Source: Clostridia bacterium
Lineage (GTDB): Bacteria > Bacillota > Clostridia > Oscillospirales > Acutalibacteraceae
Length of the DNA: 38,155 nucleotides
Reading direction: 5' to 3'
NCBI GenBank assembly: GCA_017481575.1
Contig: JAFUPA010000029.1
Location: forward strand, 1 to 38,155
The position numbers were made by a program, and so were the translations under genes. Positions within the stretch are counted from its first letter, which is position 1, and each line of letters starts with the position of its first letter. Below the pieces are notes generated by a model. That model saw only the letters and a program-made list of their open reading frames with translations, had not been told where the DNA came from and ran no database searches. This document shows, one piece after another, positions 6,422 to 14,340 of the stretch.

Positions 6422-7693
6422 TCATTTTTTCTTCTTTATCTTATCCCAATATTCCTTGTAAGCCTGTTCGTTTTTGTTAGGGCCGGGAACGTAATATTTT
6501 GCGTTTTTGAGGGCATCGGGCAGATACTGCTGTGGTGCCCAATGGTTCTCGTAATCGTGGGGGTAGATATAGAACTGACCCTTGTTTTTGTTGTCCTCGC
6601 CGTCGTAGTGCATATTCTGCAATTGACGAGGAATCGGGCCGCTTTTACCCTTGCGGATATCGGCAAGGGCGGCATCGATTGCCGCTTCGCCCGAATTGGA
6701 TTTCGGAGAGTTGCAGACAAGGATTACTGCATCTGCAAGCGGAATTCTCGCTTCGGGTAAGCCGACCATCATAGCCATATCAACAGCCGCTTTGACAATC
6801 GGAATTATCATCGGGTATGCGAGTCCGACATCCTCTGCCGCACAGACCATAAGGCGACGACACGCTGACGGCAGGTCACCTGCATCAAGAAGCCTTGCAA
6901 GGTAATGCAAGGCCGCATCGGGGTCAGAGCCTCGCATAGACTTCTGGTAAGCCGAGACAATGTCGTAATGCTCGTCACCGTCACGGTCATATTTCATTGC
7001 ACTTTTTTGTGTAAGTGATTTTGCTGTTTCAAGAGTAATATTGAGCGTTCCGTCCGCATCGGGCTTTGTTGAAAGTGTGCAAAGCTCGACGGAATTCATC
7101 GCCTTGCGGACATCTCCGCCGCAGGCTGTTGAAATGTGAGTTATAACCTCGTCGTCAACATTTATTTTTGCGCCGTTATTACTTTCAAGGAAGCTGAACG
7201 CACGCTTGACGGCAGGCACAATTTCCTCGGGTGTTACGGGCTTGAATTCAAAAACCGTTGAACGGCTTAAGATTGCGTTGTAAACGTAAAAATACGGATT
7301 TTCCGTTGTTGATGCGATAAGAGTTATTGAGCCGACCTCGATGTATTCGAGCAAGGTCTGCTGTTGTTTTTTGTTAAAATACTGAATCTCGTCAAGGTAA
7401 AGGAGAATTCCGTTCTGCGCCTCAAAGGTGTCGAGCTGGGCAACAATTGCCTTGATGTCTGCCGTGCCTGCGGTTGTACCGTTTAACTTGCAGAGCTTGC
7501 GGTTGGTCGCCTTTGCTATGATTGATGCAACGGTGGTTTTGCCGATACCCGACGGGCCGTAGAATATCATATTCGGCAGGTTTCCTGATTCAATTATATT
7601 ACGAAGCGGCATATTTTCGCCGATTAAGTGCTTCTGGCCGACAACATCGTCAAGTGTCTGCGGTCTGATTGCTTGTGCGAGTGGTGTTGACAA
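6422..7693 (-). CDS. rarA: Replication-associated recombination protein A (AAA+ ATPase)
   Basis: RarA/MgsA is a clamp-loader-like AAA+ ATPase acting at stalled replication forks. The 423-residue length is normal. Seen directly: the N-terminal motif PLAQAIRPQTLDDVVGQKHL, Walker A GPSGIGKT (46-53), Walker B LLYLDE (98-102), sensor STTENP, arginine finger ILSRS, and the C-terminal tetramerisation part with DPDAALHYLARLL. The start is TTG at 7693, eight bases after AGGAGG. It heads a three-gene unit with its own promoter (7803-7831). Confidence 0.95.
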   Translation of the reverse strand: MSTPLAQAIRPQTLDDVVGQKHLIGENMPLRNIIESGNLPNMIFYGPSGIGKTTVASIIAKATNRKLCKLNGTTAGTADIKAIVAQLDTFEAQNGILLYLDEIQYFNKKQQQTLLEYIEVGSITLIASTTENPYFYVYNAILSRSTVFEFKPVTPEEIVPAVKRAFSFLESNNGAKINVDDEVITHISTACGGDVRKAMNSVELCTLSTKPDADGTLNITLETAKSLTQKSAMKYDRDGDEHYDIVSAYQKSMRGSDPDAALHYLARLLDAGDLPSACRRLMVCAAEDVGLAYPMIIPIVKAAVDMAMMVGLPEARIPLADAVILVCNSPKSNSGEAAIDAALADIRKGKSGPIPRQLQNMHYDGEDNKNKGQFYIYPHDYENHWAPQQYLPDALKNAKYYVPGPNKNEQAYKEYWDKIKKKK

Positions 7694-7711
7694 GAGACCT
7701 ACCTCCTTTAT

Positions 7712-7732
7712 TGCAATGTCGGTGACATTGCA
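7712..7732 (-). other. Leader hairpin upstream of rarA
   Basis: Perfect eight-base stem, TGCAATGT and ACATTGCA, around five bases. It sits in the 5' untranslated region ten bases before the Shine-Dalgarno sequence of rarA. Confidence 0.5.
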
Positions 7733-7802
7733 GTGATATATCTGCTGTGCAGAGGGACTGCGCCGCTGATTATAAAAGCCCTCTCTGAACTATAACGGTA
7801 AA

Positions 7803-7831
7803 ATTATATAATATCGCCACCGCTTTTGCAA
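7803..7831 (-). promoter_or_regulatory. rarA promoter
   Basis: Minus strand TTGCAA (7826-7831), a 17-base spacer and TATAAT (7803-7808), just past the terminator of the upstream gene. Confidence 0.6.
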
Positions 7832-7840
7832 GGAGTTTGA

Positions 7841-7875
7841 GAAAAAAAGAACGACCTTGCAGATGCAAGGCCGTT
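7841..7875 (-). terminator. Terminator of the secreted-protein gene
   Basis: Stem AACGACCTTGC (7850-7860) and GCAAGGCCGTT (7865-7875), loop of four, then seven T on the minus strand. Confidence 0.85.
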
Positions 7876-7888
7876 GAAAAATCTGAAC

Positions 7889-8443
7889 TTATGAAAGACC
7901 GATGAGTGAGCCGAGGAAACGAACGAATGTGAGAAGTACAGTCTTGATAAGATTGAGAAGCTGACCGAAATCGAAGCCGCCGCCAACAACATCGTCACCG
8001 TCGTCAACGTCCTCTGCGTCACACTCGAAAACGCAAGTGAATGAAAGGTACTTTGAATCGTCGCTGAGGTCTGCAAGCTCTGCCTCGTAGCCGTTAACAG
8101 AGATTACAAGATTGTCAACTGAATCAAAAACATAACCCTCTGCCGCCATAACAGTAAGGCAGACAACATAAGCTGAATTTGCTTCAAATTCGCCGTCTAC
8201 AGGCTCGCCGATTCCGTCTGATGTGTATTCACGCCACTGGATGAATTCGAGTCCGTATTCCAAGCCCTCGATAGCATAGTCGCCTGTTGCACTTTCGCCT
8301 GCAACGGGTGCGGCAACAGTAACATCAACGTATGTAATAACTTCGTCTGTTGTAACATCCTCTGCAAAAGCAGAAACTGACACAACACCGAGTGCCATAA
8401 TCACAGAAAGTGTGATTGCCAAAATCTTTTTGTGTGATTTCAT
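7889..8443 (-). CDS. Secreted hypothetical protein with one beta-sandwich-like domain
   Basis: A 184-residue protein. Residues 1-27 form a signal peptide (MKSHKK, a hydrophobic core, then SAFA before EDV). Residues about 38-140 follow a pattern seen repeatedly in secreted clostridial proteins: APVAG, a W in mid-domain, FEANSAYVV, AAEGYVF and VNGYEAEL. This suggests an immunoglobulin-like extracellular module. An acidic DVDDGDD linker and a hydrophobic tail (LLNLIKTVLLTFVRFLGSLIGL) follow. The tail could anchor the protein to the membrane or act as an amphipathic helix. GGAGGA lies ten bases before the ATG. Single-gene unit with a strong promoter; function unknown. Confidence 0.75.
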   Translation of the reverse strand: MKSHKKILAITLSVIMALGVVSVSAFAEDVTTDEVITYVDVTVAAPVAGESATGDYAIEGLEYGLEFIQWREYTSDGIGEPVDGEFEANSAYVVCLTVMAAEGYVFDSVDNLVISVNGYEAELADLSDDSKYLSFTCVFECDAEDVDDGDDVVGGGFDFGQLLNLIKTVLLTFVRFLGSLIGLS

Positions 8444-8478
8444 TTTGTATGTCCTCCGTAATATTTAATGTATTAGAA

Positions 8479-8507
8479 ATTATAACCTTATAAACCTTAA
8501 AAGTCAA
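8479..8507 (-). promoter_or_regulatory. Promoter of the secreted-protein gene
   Basis: Minus strand TTGACT (8502-8507), 17 bases, TATAAT (8479-8484). The spacer contains a tandem AAGGTT repeat. Confidence 0.7.
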
Positions 8508-8529
8508 GTTACAGAAACAGCTAAATGTC

Positions 8530-8571
8530 TTGCGTTTACCGTTTGCATATGATAAAATCAAGTTAACTTGA
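8530..8571 (+). promoter_or_regulatory. GH92 promoter with palindromic operator at +1
   Basis: TTGCGT (8530-8535), 17 bases, TAAAAT (8553-8558). The perfect 14-base palindrome TCAAGTTAACTTGA (8558-8571) covers the expected transcription start, as LacI- or GntR-type operators do. Confidence 0.55.
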
Positions 8572-8587
8572 AACCGAGGTGGTTAAA

Positions 8588-10540
8588 ATGAAATATATTC
8601 CTTTAGTTAATATCAAGCAGGGCACAAAGTCCGTTCACCGCTACTCGAACGGTAACACTCTGCCCCTTGTTCAGCTTCCGTTTGCGATGTGCGGTTTCTC
8701 TGCACAAACAAAGTATGAGGGCGGTTGGTACTACTACCCCGACCACAGATTTTTGGAGGGCATACGTCTTACACATCAGCCCAGTCCGTGGATTAACGAC
8801 TACGGCACATTCCTTTTTACTCCGCAGACAGACAAAATTTATGATAAATTTGACAAAGCTTGGTCAGGCTACAGACCCGAGGACGCTGTTATGCGTCCCG
8901 ATTATATGAAAGTCCGTTTCCTGCGCTCTCAGACAGATTTTGAGCTTACTCCGTGCGTAAGAGGCTGTAAAATCCGCCTGACCTACCCCGAGGGAAGAAT
9001 TCCGTTCTTCACAATCTTCCCCATTAAGGGTGACTACGGCTACGAAATCGACTTTGAAGAAAACTGCGTCAAGGCTTGGACTAACGGTAAGAGCGGCGGC
9101 ACAGCGGTTGATTTCAAGACATATCTTGTTATTAAGTTTGACAAAGCTATCGACAAGGAAAATTCACGTCTTGGCGAAAACTCCTGTGTTCACATTGCGT
9201 TTTCGGATAAGACAGTTACTGCTGATGTTTCGAGCTCTTACATAAGCTACGAGCAGGCTTTTGAAAATATGAAGCAGGACAGCCTCGGCAAGAGCTTCGA
9301 CGAGGTGCAGGCAAACGCAGAGAGCCTTTGGGAAGAATATCTTTCACGAATTGAGATTGAAACCGACGATGAAAGACAGTTAAAGACTTTCTATTCCTGT
9401 ATGTACAGAACAGGGCTTTTCCCGCACAAGGCTTACGAAATTGACAAGGACGGCAACAGACTTCACTACTGCCCGTCCGACGGAAAAATCAGAGGCGGTG
9501 TCCGTTACACAGACAACGGTTTCTGGGACACATACCGTTCGGAATTCCCCTTGCTCGCTTTAATCGGCAGAGAGGAATATGCCGAGATGCTCGAGGGCTT
9601 CATTGTTGACTACACAGAGGGTGGCTGGCTCCCGAGATGGCCGTCAATCGGTGAAAGAGGCTGTATGCCGAGCACACTTCTTGATGCAGTTATTGCTGAT
9701 GCGGCTGTTAAGGGCATTATCGGCGGTGAGCTGCTTGAAGAGGCACTCAAGGGTATGCTTCACCACGCTAACAACGACTCTGACGATGAGGATTACGGAA
9801 GAGAGGGTGCAAGCTATTATTGCAAGCTCGGTTATGTGCCGAAAGACCTTTTCGGCGACAGCGTAAACCTCACGCTTGATGCGGCTTACGGTGACTTCTG
9901 CATTGCACAGGTTGCAAAGGTGCTCGGACACGATGAGCTGATTGACGAATATATAGCACGCTCGAAGAATTATGAAAAGCTCTTCGACAAAGAAACAGGC
10001 TTTATGCGAGGAAGAAAGCTTGACGGCAGCTTCGAGGACGGATTCGACCCGTACGATTGGGGCGGAGATTACACCGAGGGCAGTGCATGGCAGAATTCGT
10101 TTGCCGTTCCTCACGATTTTCTCGGTCTTGCCGAGCTTTACGGCGGAAAGGATAAGCTTGTAGAGAAGCTTGACGAATTATTCTCCGCAGAGCCAAAATA
10201 CAACGTTGGCGGTTACGGTTGTGAAATTCACGAAATGACGGAAATGGCGGCAGTGGATTTCGGTCAGTGTGCAATTTCAAACCAGCCGAGCTTCCATTTA
10301 CCTTATATATATGCTGTTCTTGGTGAAACAGAAAAAACAGAGTATTGGGTAGAAAAGCTCTGCCGTGAAGCATTCAGCTTTGAGGATGACGGCTTCCCGG
10401 GTGACGAGGACAACGGTGCAACCGCATCGTGGTACATTCTCGGCACATTGGGTATTTACGACATCTGCCCCGGCAAGAATGAATATATTAAAATAAAGAA
10501 GCTTGTTAAGAGTGCTAAGGTGCTCGGAACAGAAATATAA
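8588..10540 (+). CDS. Glycoside hydrolase family 92 (alpha-mannosidase-like)
   Basis: GH92 enzymes are calcium-dependent exo-alpha-mannosidases. The 650-residue protein has the N-terminal beta-sandwich (to about 220) and the C-terminal (alpha/alpha)6 catalytic domain. Hallmarks seen: RYTDNGFWDTYRSEFPLL, GGWLPRWPS, YTEGSAWQ (Glu497, fits the general acid), NQPSFHLPY and FPGDEDNGATASWYI (Asp606 and Asp608, fit the catalytic base pair). There is no signal peptide, so it should act in the cytoplasm on imported oligosaccharides or glycosides, unlike the secreted Bacteroides enzymes. The ATG at 8588 follows GAGGTGG; a GTG at 8579 overlaps that site. It is followed after 33 bases by the AIM24 gene with no terminator between. 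The linkage, such as alpha-1,2 or alpha-1,3, cannot be read from sequence. Confidence 0.92.
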   Translation: MKYIPLVNIKQGTKSVHRYSNGNTLPLVQLPFAMCGFSAQTKYEGGWYYYPDHRFLEGIRLTHQPSPWINDYGTFLFTPQTDKIYDKFDKAWSGYRPEDAVMRPDYMKVRFLRSQTDFELTPCVRGCKIRLTYPEGRIPFFTIFPIKGDYGYEIDFEENCVKAWTNGKSGGTAVDFKTYLVIKFDKAIDKENSRLGENSCVHIAFSDKTVTADVSSSYISYEQAFENMKQDSLGKSFDEVQANAESLWEEYLSRIEIETDDERQLKTFYSCMYRTGLFPHKAYEIDKDGNRLHYCPSDGKIRGGVRYTDNGFWDTYRSEFPLLALIGREEYAEMLEGFIVDYTEGGWLPRWPSIGERGCMPSTLLDAVIADAAVKGIIGGELLEEALKGMLHHANNDSDDEDYGREGASYYCKLGYVPKDLFGDSVNLTLDAAYGDFCIAQVAKVLGHDELIDEYIARSKNYEKLFDKETGFMRGRKLDGSFEDGFDPYDWGGDYTEGSAWQNSFAVPHDFLGLAELYGGKDKLVEKLDELFSAEPKYNVGGYGCEIHEMTEMAAVDFGQCAISNQPSFHLPYIYAVLGETEKTEYWVEKLCREAFSFEDDGFPGDEDNGATASWYILGTLGIYDICPGKNEYIKIKKLVKSAKVLGTEI

Positions 10541-10573
10541 AGGCTTTTTTATAAATAAAAGGAGGATATAAAA

Positions 10574-11452
10574 ATGTTTAAAATCAACAACTTCACAAAC
10601 AACGACGATGTTACAATCATCGCTGAAAAAGGACCTTTTCAGGTTATTCAGTACAAGAGAGATTTAAGTGTATCGCCCTCTACTGCGGTAACTGCTTATT
10701 TCTGTGATAAAATGAATATCCGCAAAAGACAGGTTCTCTGCGACCTTTCAAAGTCAAACGGCATCATTTGTCAGTCAGGTGCAATGCAGTGGACTGTAGG
10801 TAACGTTAACGCATCAACAGGTGTTAAGGGTGCCGCTGACTTTTTGGGCAAATTTGTTAAGGGTAAGGTTACCGGTGAAAGTGCCATTAAGCCAGAGTAT
10901 GTCGGTGACGGATTGTTAGTTTTGGAGCCAACATACAGACACATTATTTTGCTTGATACAAGTATGTGGAACGGCAAGGTTGTTCTTGATGACGGTCTTT
11001 TCCTTGCTTGCGATGCTTCTGTAAAGCAGAAGCTGGTTGCACGTTCCAACGTTTCTTCGGCAGTTCTTGGCGGTGAGGGTTTGTTCAACCTTGCCTTGGA
11101 CGGTAACGGTATTGCGGTTCTTGAATGCCGTTGTCCGCAGGAAGAACTGATTGAAGTTACATTAGAAAATGATGTGCTTAAAGTTGACGGCAGCTTTGCA
11201 ATTGCCTGGAGTGACTCATTAAGCTTTACTGTTGAACGCTCGGGTAAAACTCTTGTAGGTTCAGCAGCATCAGGTGAGGGTCTGGTAAATGTATACCGAG
11301 GCACAGGAAAAATTCTTCTTGCCCCGATTGACAAGACAATAGGCGATTTCCCCGTTTCCACTACAGCACCGTCAGCACCCGCTTCCGCAGGCACCAAAAC
11401 AGGTGGCGCACTCGGTTCACTTTTAGGCGGTCTTGCAGATGCTCTTGATTGA
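10574..11452 (+). CDS. AIM24 family protein
   Basis: A 292-residue member of the AIM24/DUF124 family, which has a beta-helix-like fold of repeated short strands and no known enzymatic role. The family segments are VIQYKRDLSVSPSTAVTAYFCDKMNIRKRQ near the start and LLVLEPTYRHIILLD, GLFLACDASV, LGGEGLFNLALDGNGIAVLE in the middle. The C-terminal 35 residues are a Ser/Thr/Ala-Pro linker and a Gly-Leu-rich tail (GGALGSLLGGLADAL). There is no signal peptide. AGGAGG lies eight bases before the ATG. It probably shares the GH92 transcript, though the functional link is unclear. Confidence 0.85.
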   Translation: MFKINNFTNNDDVTIIAEKGPFQVIQYKRDLSVSPSTAVTAYFCDKMNIRKRQVLCDLSKSNGIICQSGAMQWTVGNVNASTGVKGAADFLGKFVKGKVTGESAIKPEYVGDGLLVLEPTYRHIILLDTSMWNGKVVLDDGLFLACDASVKQKLVARSNVSSAVLGGEGLFNLALDGNGIAVLECRCPQEELIEVTLENDVLKVDGSFAIAWSDSLSFTVERSGKTLVGSAASGEGLVNVYRGTGKILLAPIDKTIGDFPVSTTAPSAPASAGTKTGGALGSLLGGLADALD

Positions 11453-11470
11453 TATAATAAAATACTAGCA

Positions 11471-11508
11471 AAAAAGACAAGGCGAAAATTCGTCTTGTCT
11501 TTCTCTTT
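11471..11508. terminator. Bidirectional terminator between convergent genes
   Basis: Stem AAAGACAAG (11473-11481) and CTTGTCTTT (11494-11502), extended by CGAA/TTCG inside. T-rich runs follow on both strands. It ends the AIM24 transcript and the M23 transcript. Confidence 0.85.
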
Positions 11509-12229
11509 ATTCTGTTACCTCTTCCGTTGCTTCGCCAAGGAGGTTGAGTGCTTTTATCGGGTCAACTGCTTTTCCGTCAACCTCGGTTTCAAGATGAACG
11601 TGATTGCCGTCCTTTTCCTCAAGAGGGATTGCTACAAGCGTGCCTATTACCTGACCTTGCTCGATGTCAGCATCCTTTTTGACACTTGCCTTAACCCCGC
11701 AGTATTTCGCTTTAAGACCGTTACCGTGCTGAATTGTTACGGTGTCGCCCCACAGCTCGTCGGTTGAAACCTCAAGCACCTTGCCGTCCTGAACAGCAAT
11801 TACATTGTCGCCGATGTTGCCCGAGATGTCGATTCCGTCGTGGGTGCGCCAGTCGTCCATTGTTGCAGAATAAACCATATCTCCGTCGCTGTAATCCTTA
11901 CTCACCTTGCTGTTAAGCGGCAAAAGGTAATAGCCCGAAAACGGACGGTTGAGGTCGTTGACAGTTGACTTTGTTTCGTCCCTTTCGTCGGGAACATTGG
12001 TAACATTTGCATTCGCCTGCGGGTCGGTTGTGTTTTGGGTCATATCGGGAACACTATAAACAGTTGCAGGCTCGTCCCCTCCGCTGTTCGGGAAAATATT
12101 TTTGACCTTTGAAACATTATAAATTGCTGTCGCAACGCCTACAATCGCAAGCACAAGGGACAGCACTACGCCGTAAAAAGCTTTTGTCTGAATCCATTTG
12201 AGTTTATCTTTACCTGATGAATTTTTCAT
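11507..12229 (-). CDS. spoIIQ: SpoIIQ-like M23 (LytM) zinc peptidase
   Basis: A 240-residue protein with a short cytoplasmic N-terminus, one membrane helix (about 18-38), a disordered Asn/Thr/Asp linker (45-95) and a C-terminal LytM domain. The zinc site is complete: H130-x3-D134 (THDGID) and HVH at 210-212, so it may be catalytically active, unlike the degenerate B. subtilis SpoIIQ. SpoIIQ is made in the forespore and pairs with SpoIIIAH across the two membranes during engulfment. Size, topology and a sigma-F-like promoter support this name over a housekeeping M23 endopeptidase, but the partner is not in the window. GAGGTG precedes the ATG; an in-frame ATG at 12289 lies upstream of the promoter and is discarded. 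Confidence 0.75.
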   Translation of the reverse strand: MKNSSGKDKLKWIQTKAFYGVVLSLVLAIVGVATAIYNVSKVKNIFPNSGGDEPATVYSVPDMTQNTTDPQANANVTNVPDERDETKSTVNDLNRPFSGYYLLPLNSKVSKDYSDGDMVYSATMDDWRTHDGIDISGNIGDNVIAVQDGKVLEVSTDELWGDTVTIQHGNGLKAKYCGVKASVKKDADIEQGQVIGTLVAIPLEEKDGNHVHLETEVDGKAVDPIKALNLLGEATEEVTE

Positions 12230-12258
12230 TAAACTACACCTCACTGTTTCGTCAGGTA

Positions 12259-12287
12259 TAGTTTGGGCAGGAAGAAAAGTTTTATAC
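12259..12287 (-). promoter_or_regulatory. Sigma-F-like promoter of the SpoIIQ-like gene
   Basis: Minus strand GTATA (12283-12287), 14 bases, then GCCCAAACTA (12259-12268), one mismatch from the GGnnAnAnTR pattern recalled for forespore sigma-F. The predicted start lies about 25 bases before the ATG. No TTGACA/TATAAT pair is present. Confidence 0.45.
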
Positions 12288-12362
12288 ATAAAACAAAAGG
12301 AAAAAGAAGCCGATTACTCGACTTCTTTCTCCAATAATTGAGGGGTTTATTGAGGAGGGGTA

Positions 12363-12399
12363 TGTACTAACGAGAGTTGCGGCTCTCTCATTGAGTACA
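12363..12399. other. Imperfect long hairpin in the 297-base gap 12290-12586
   Basis: Outer arms TGTACT/AGTACA and inner arms GAGAG/CTCTC, without a T-run. A second hairpin (AGAAG-x-CGA/TCG-x-CTTCT) lies near 12306-12328. Apart from the promoters at either end, no gene is seen here. Confidence 0.35.
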
Positions 12400-12518
12400 G
12401 TCAAATAATAACCTGAAAATGTTAAGCGGATATGAACTTTTTGTTAGAGTTCGGTATATTATTTGTGAATTTCAAAGTAAATAATTTTGAAAAAAATATA
12501 CTTTTTTGTATTAAAGTG

Positions 12519-12547
12519 TTGAAATGATTTTTTCTTTGTTGTAGAAT
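12519..12547 (+). promoter_or_regulatory. Promoter of the TIM-barrel/dehydrogenase operon
   Basis: TTGAAA (12519-12524), 17 bases, TAGAAT (12542-12547), 40 bases before the first ATG. Confidence 0.6.
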
Positions 12548-12586
12548 TCAATAGAACATAAAATTACTCGCAGGAGGTTATTGAAT

Positions 12587-13309
12587 ATGAAACTTGCAGT
12601 TCAGCTTTATTCTCTCCGAGATGACTACAAGAACGGTGAGGAATTCTTAAAAATCCTTGAAAAAGTCAAGGAAATCGGCTTTGACGGAGTTGAGTTTGCA
12701 GGCTTTGGCGGTTGCGAGCCCGAGGCTATCAAAGAAAAGCTTGACGAGGTAGGACTTACAGCAGTCGGTTGCCACATGGGCGTTGACAGCTTCAAGCCCG
12801 AAACGATTGAGGAAACTATCCGCATTGCAAAGGTGCTCGGTATGAAATATGTCGGCACAGGCGGTGCACCTCACGGCACAGCAGAAGAGGTTAAAAAGCT
12901 TGTTGACATATTCTCTTACGCTAACAAGGTTGGCGAAAAAGAGGGCATTAAGTTCTACTACCACAACCACACAGAGGAGTTTGAGCTGAACTTTGACGGC
13001 AGACTTTGCATGGATTACATTGCTGACGGTGCTTACCTTGAGCTTGACACTTACTGGAGCTACTGTGGCGGCGGCGACAACTATACATATATTAAGGATA
13101 ACGCAGACAAAATTGTTCTTCTTCACATCAAGGACGGAATTGACCGCAAGCCGACAGCTCTCGGTGAGGGTGACAACGACCTGCTTTCAGTATTCAAGGC
13201 TGCAAAAGAGGTCGGAATGGAATGGCTTATACTCGAAAACGATGACCCCGTACCGACAGGCGTTGAGGATATCACACGCAGTATGCAATATTTTAAAGAG
13301 AATTTATAA
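12587..13309 (+). CDS. Sugar phosphate isomerase/epimerase-like TIM barrel (first)
   Basis: A 240-residue xylose-isomerase-like (AP endonuclease 2) TIM barrel. These bind a divalent metal through Glu, Asp, His and Glu. Candidate ligand regions are FYYHNHTEEF, LELDTYWSY, IVLLHIKDG and WLILENDDP. The opening VQLYSLRDD and GFDGVEFAGF are shared with the paralogue at 21503-22333. Family members isomerise or epimerise sugars or keto-sugars, or act as lyases on 3-keto-glycosides. First gene of a three-gene operon with a second TIM barrel 12 bases on and a Gfo/Idh/MocA dehydrogenase. AGGAGG (12572-12577) supports the ATG at 12587. Confidence 0.85.
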   Translation: MKLAVQLYSLRDDYKNGEEFLKILEKVKEIGFDGVEFAGFGGCEPEAIKEKLDEVGLTAVGCHMGVDSFKPETIEETIRIAKVLGMKYVGTGGAPHGTAEEVKKLVDIFSYANKVGEKEGIKFYYHNHTEEFELNFDGRLCMDYIADGAYLELDTYWSYCGGGDNYTYIKDNADKIVLLHIKDGIDRKPTALGEGDNDLLSVFKAAKEVGMEWLILENDDPVPTGVEDITRSMQYFKENL

Positions 13310-13321
13310 GGAGATTTCACA

Positions 13322-14287
13322 ATGAAACTTGGTGTTTTTACCTGCTTGCTTCAGAATTTACCGCTTGAAGAGGCACTCAAATATTTTAAATCACTCGGCA
13401 TTGAAATGGTTGAAATCGGTTGCGGCGGTTACCCCGGTAACGCTCACGCTGACCCCGAAGCACTCCTTAATGACGAGGCAAAGCTTGAAGAATTCAAGGC
13501 TACTATTGCTAAATATGATATGCAAATCAGTGCTTTGAGCTGTCACGGCAACCCTGTTCATCCGAACAAGGAAATTGCGGCAGAGTATGACAAAACAATC
13601 CGCAACACAATACTCCTTGCTGAAAAGCTCGGACTTCACCAGATTAACACATTCTCGGGCTGTCCCGGTGACTGGGAGGGTGCAAAGTATCCGAACTGGG
13701 TTACCTGCCCGTGGCCCGATGATTTCAGCGAAATTCTCGAGTGGCAATGGAACGAGGTGCTTATCCCCTATTGGAAAGACCTTGTTGAGTTTGCAAAGGC
13801 TCACGGCGTTAACAAAATTGCTCTTGAGCTTCACCCCGGCTTCTGCGTTTACAATACAGACAGCCTTCTTCGTCTGCGTGAGGCAGTCGGTCCCGAAATC
13901 GGTGCAAACTTTGACCCGAGCCACCTTATCTGGCAGGGAATGGATCCCGTTGCCTGTATCCGCAAGCTCGGCGACGCTATCTTCCACTTCCACGCAAAGG
14001 ACACAAAGATTGACAAGTACAACACAGCGGTTAACGGCGTGCTTGACACAAAGCCTTACGGTGACGAAATCAACCGTTCGTGGATTTTCAGAAGCGTTGG
14101 CTACGGCAACGACGAGATTTATTGGAAGGACATTATCAGCAATCTTCGTCTTGTGGGCTATGACTATGCAATCAGCATTGAGCACGAGGACAGCCTTATG
14201 AGCCAGAACGAGGGTCTTACAAAGGCGGTTAATACACTTAAAAACGTACTTATTACAGAAGCTACTACTGAAATGTGGTGGGCATAA
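13322..14287 (+). CDS. Sugar phosphate isomerase/epimerase-like TIM barrel (second type)
   Basis: A 321-residue TIM barrel of a longer subtype than its neighbour. The metal ligand set is visible in order: ALELHPGF (Glu), GANFDPSHLIWQG (Asp and His), IFHFHAKDTKID (His) and AISIEHEDSL (Glu). An insertion around residues 115-145 (CPGDWEGAKYPNW, CPWPDDF) is rich in Trp and Pro and probably lines the substrate pocket. This subtype occurs beside Gfo/Idh/MocA dehydrogenases in sugar pathways and resembles the large subunit of C-glycoside deglycosidases and the 3-keto-glycoside lyases. The match is by layout, not proof. GGAG lies eight bases before the ATG; it is tightly spaced in the operon. Confidence 0.85.
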   Translation: MKLGVFTCLLQNLPLEEALKYFKSLGIEMVEIGCGGYPGNAHADPEALLNDEAKLEEFKATIAKYDMQISALSCHGNPVHPNKEIAAEYDKTIRNTILLAEKLGLHQINTFSGCPGDWEGAKYPNWVTCPWPDDFSEILEWQWNEVLIPYWKDLVEFAKAHGVNKIALELHPGFCVYNTDSLLRLREAVGPEIGANFDPSHLIWQGMDPVACIRKLGDAIFHFHAKDTKIDKYNTAVNGVLDTKPYGDEINRSWIFRSVGYGNDEIYWKDIISNLRLVGYDYAISIEHEDSLMSQNEGLTKAVNTLKNVLITEATTEMWWA

Positions 14288-14340
14288 CATTATAAAATAT
14301 CTGCCTTGCGGCAAAGGTTAATGAAAAGAGGCATTATACA

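Noticed and set aside
9644-10114. A 156-codon minus-strand frame inside GH92
   Set aside because: It is a shadow of the GH92 gene, with no ribosome site and no family resemblance.
12361-12372. A two-codon leader ORF (ATG TAC TAA) after a GGAGG-rich tract
   Set aside because: It lies upstream of the only recognisable promoter for the downstream operon, so it is probably not transcribed with it.
13391-14314. A 307-codon minus-strand frame opposite the second TIM barrel
   Set aside because: It is antisense to a well supported enzyme gene with clear active-site motifs; the long open frame reflects codon bias.
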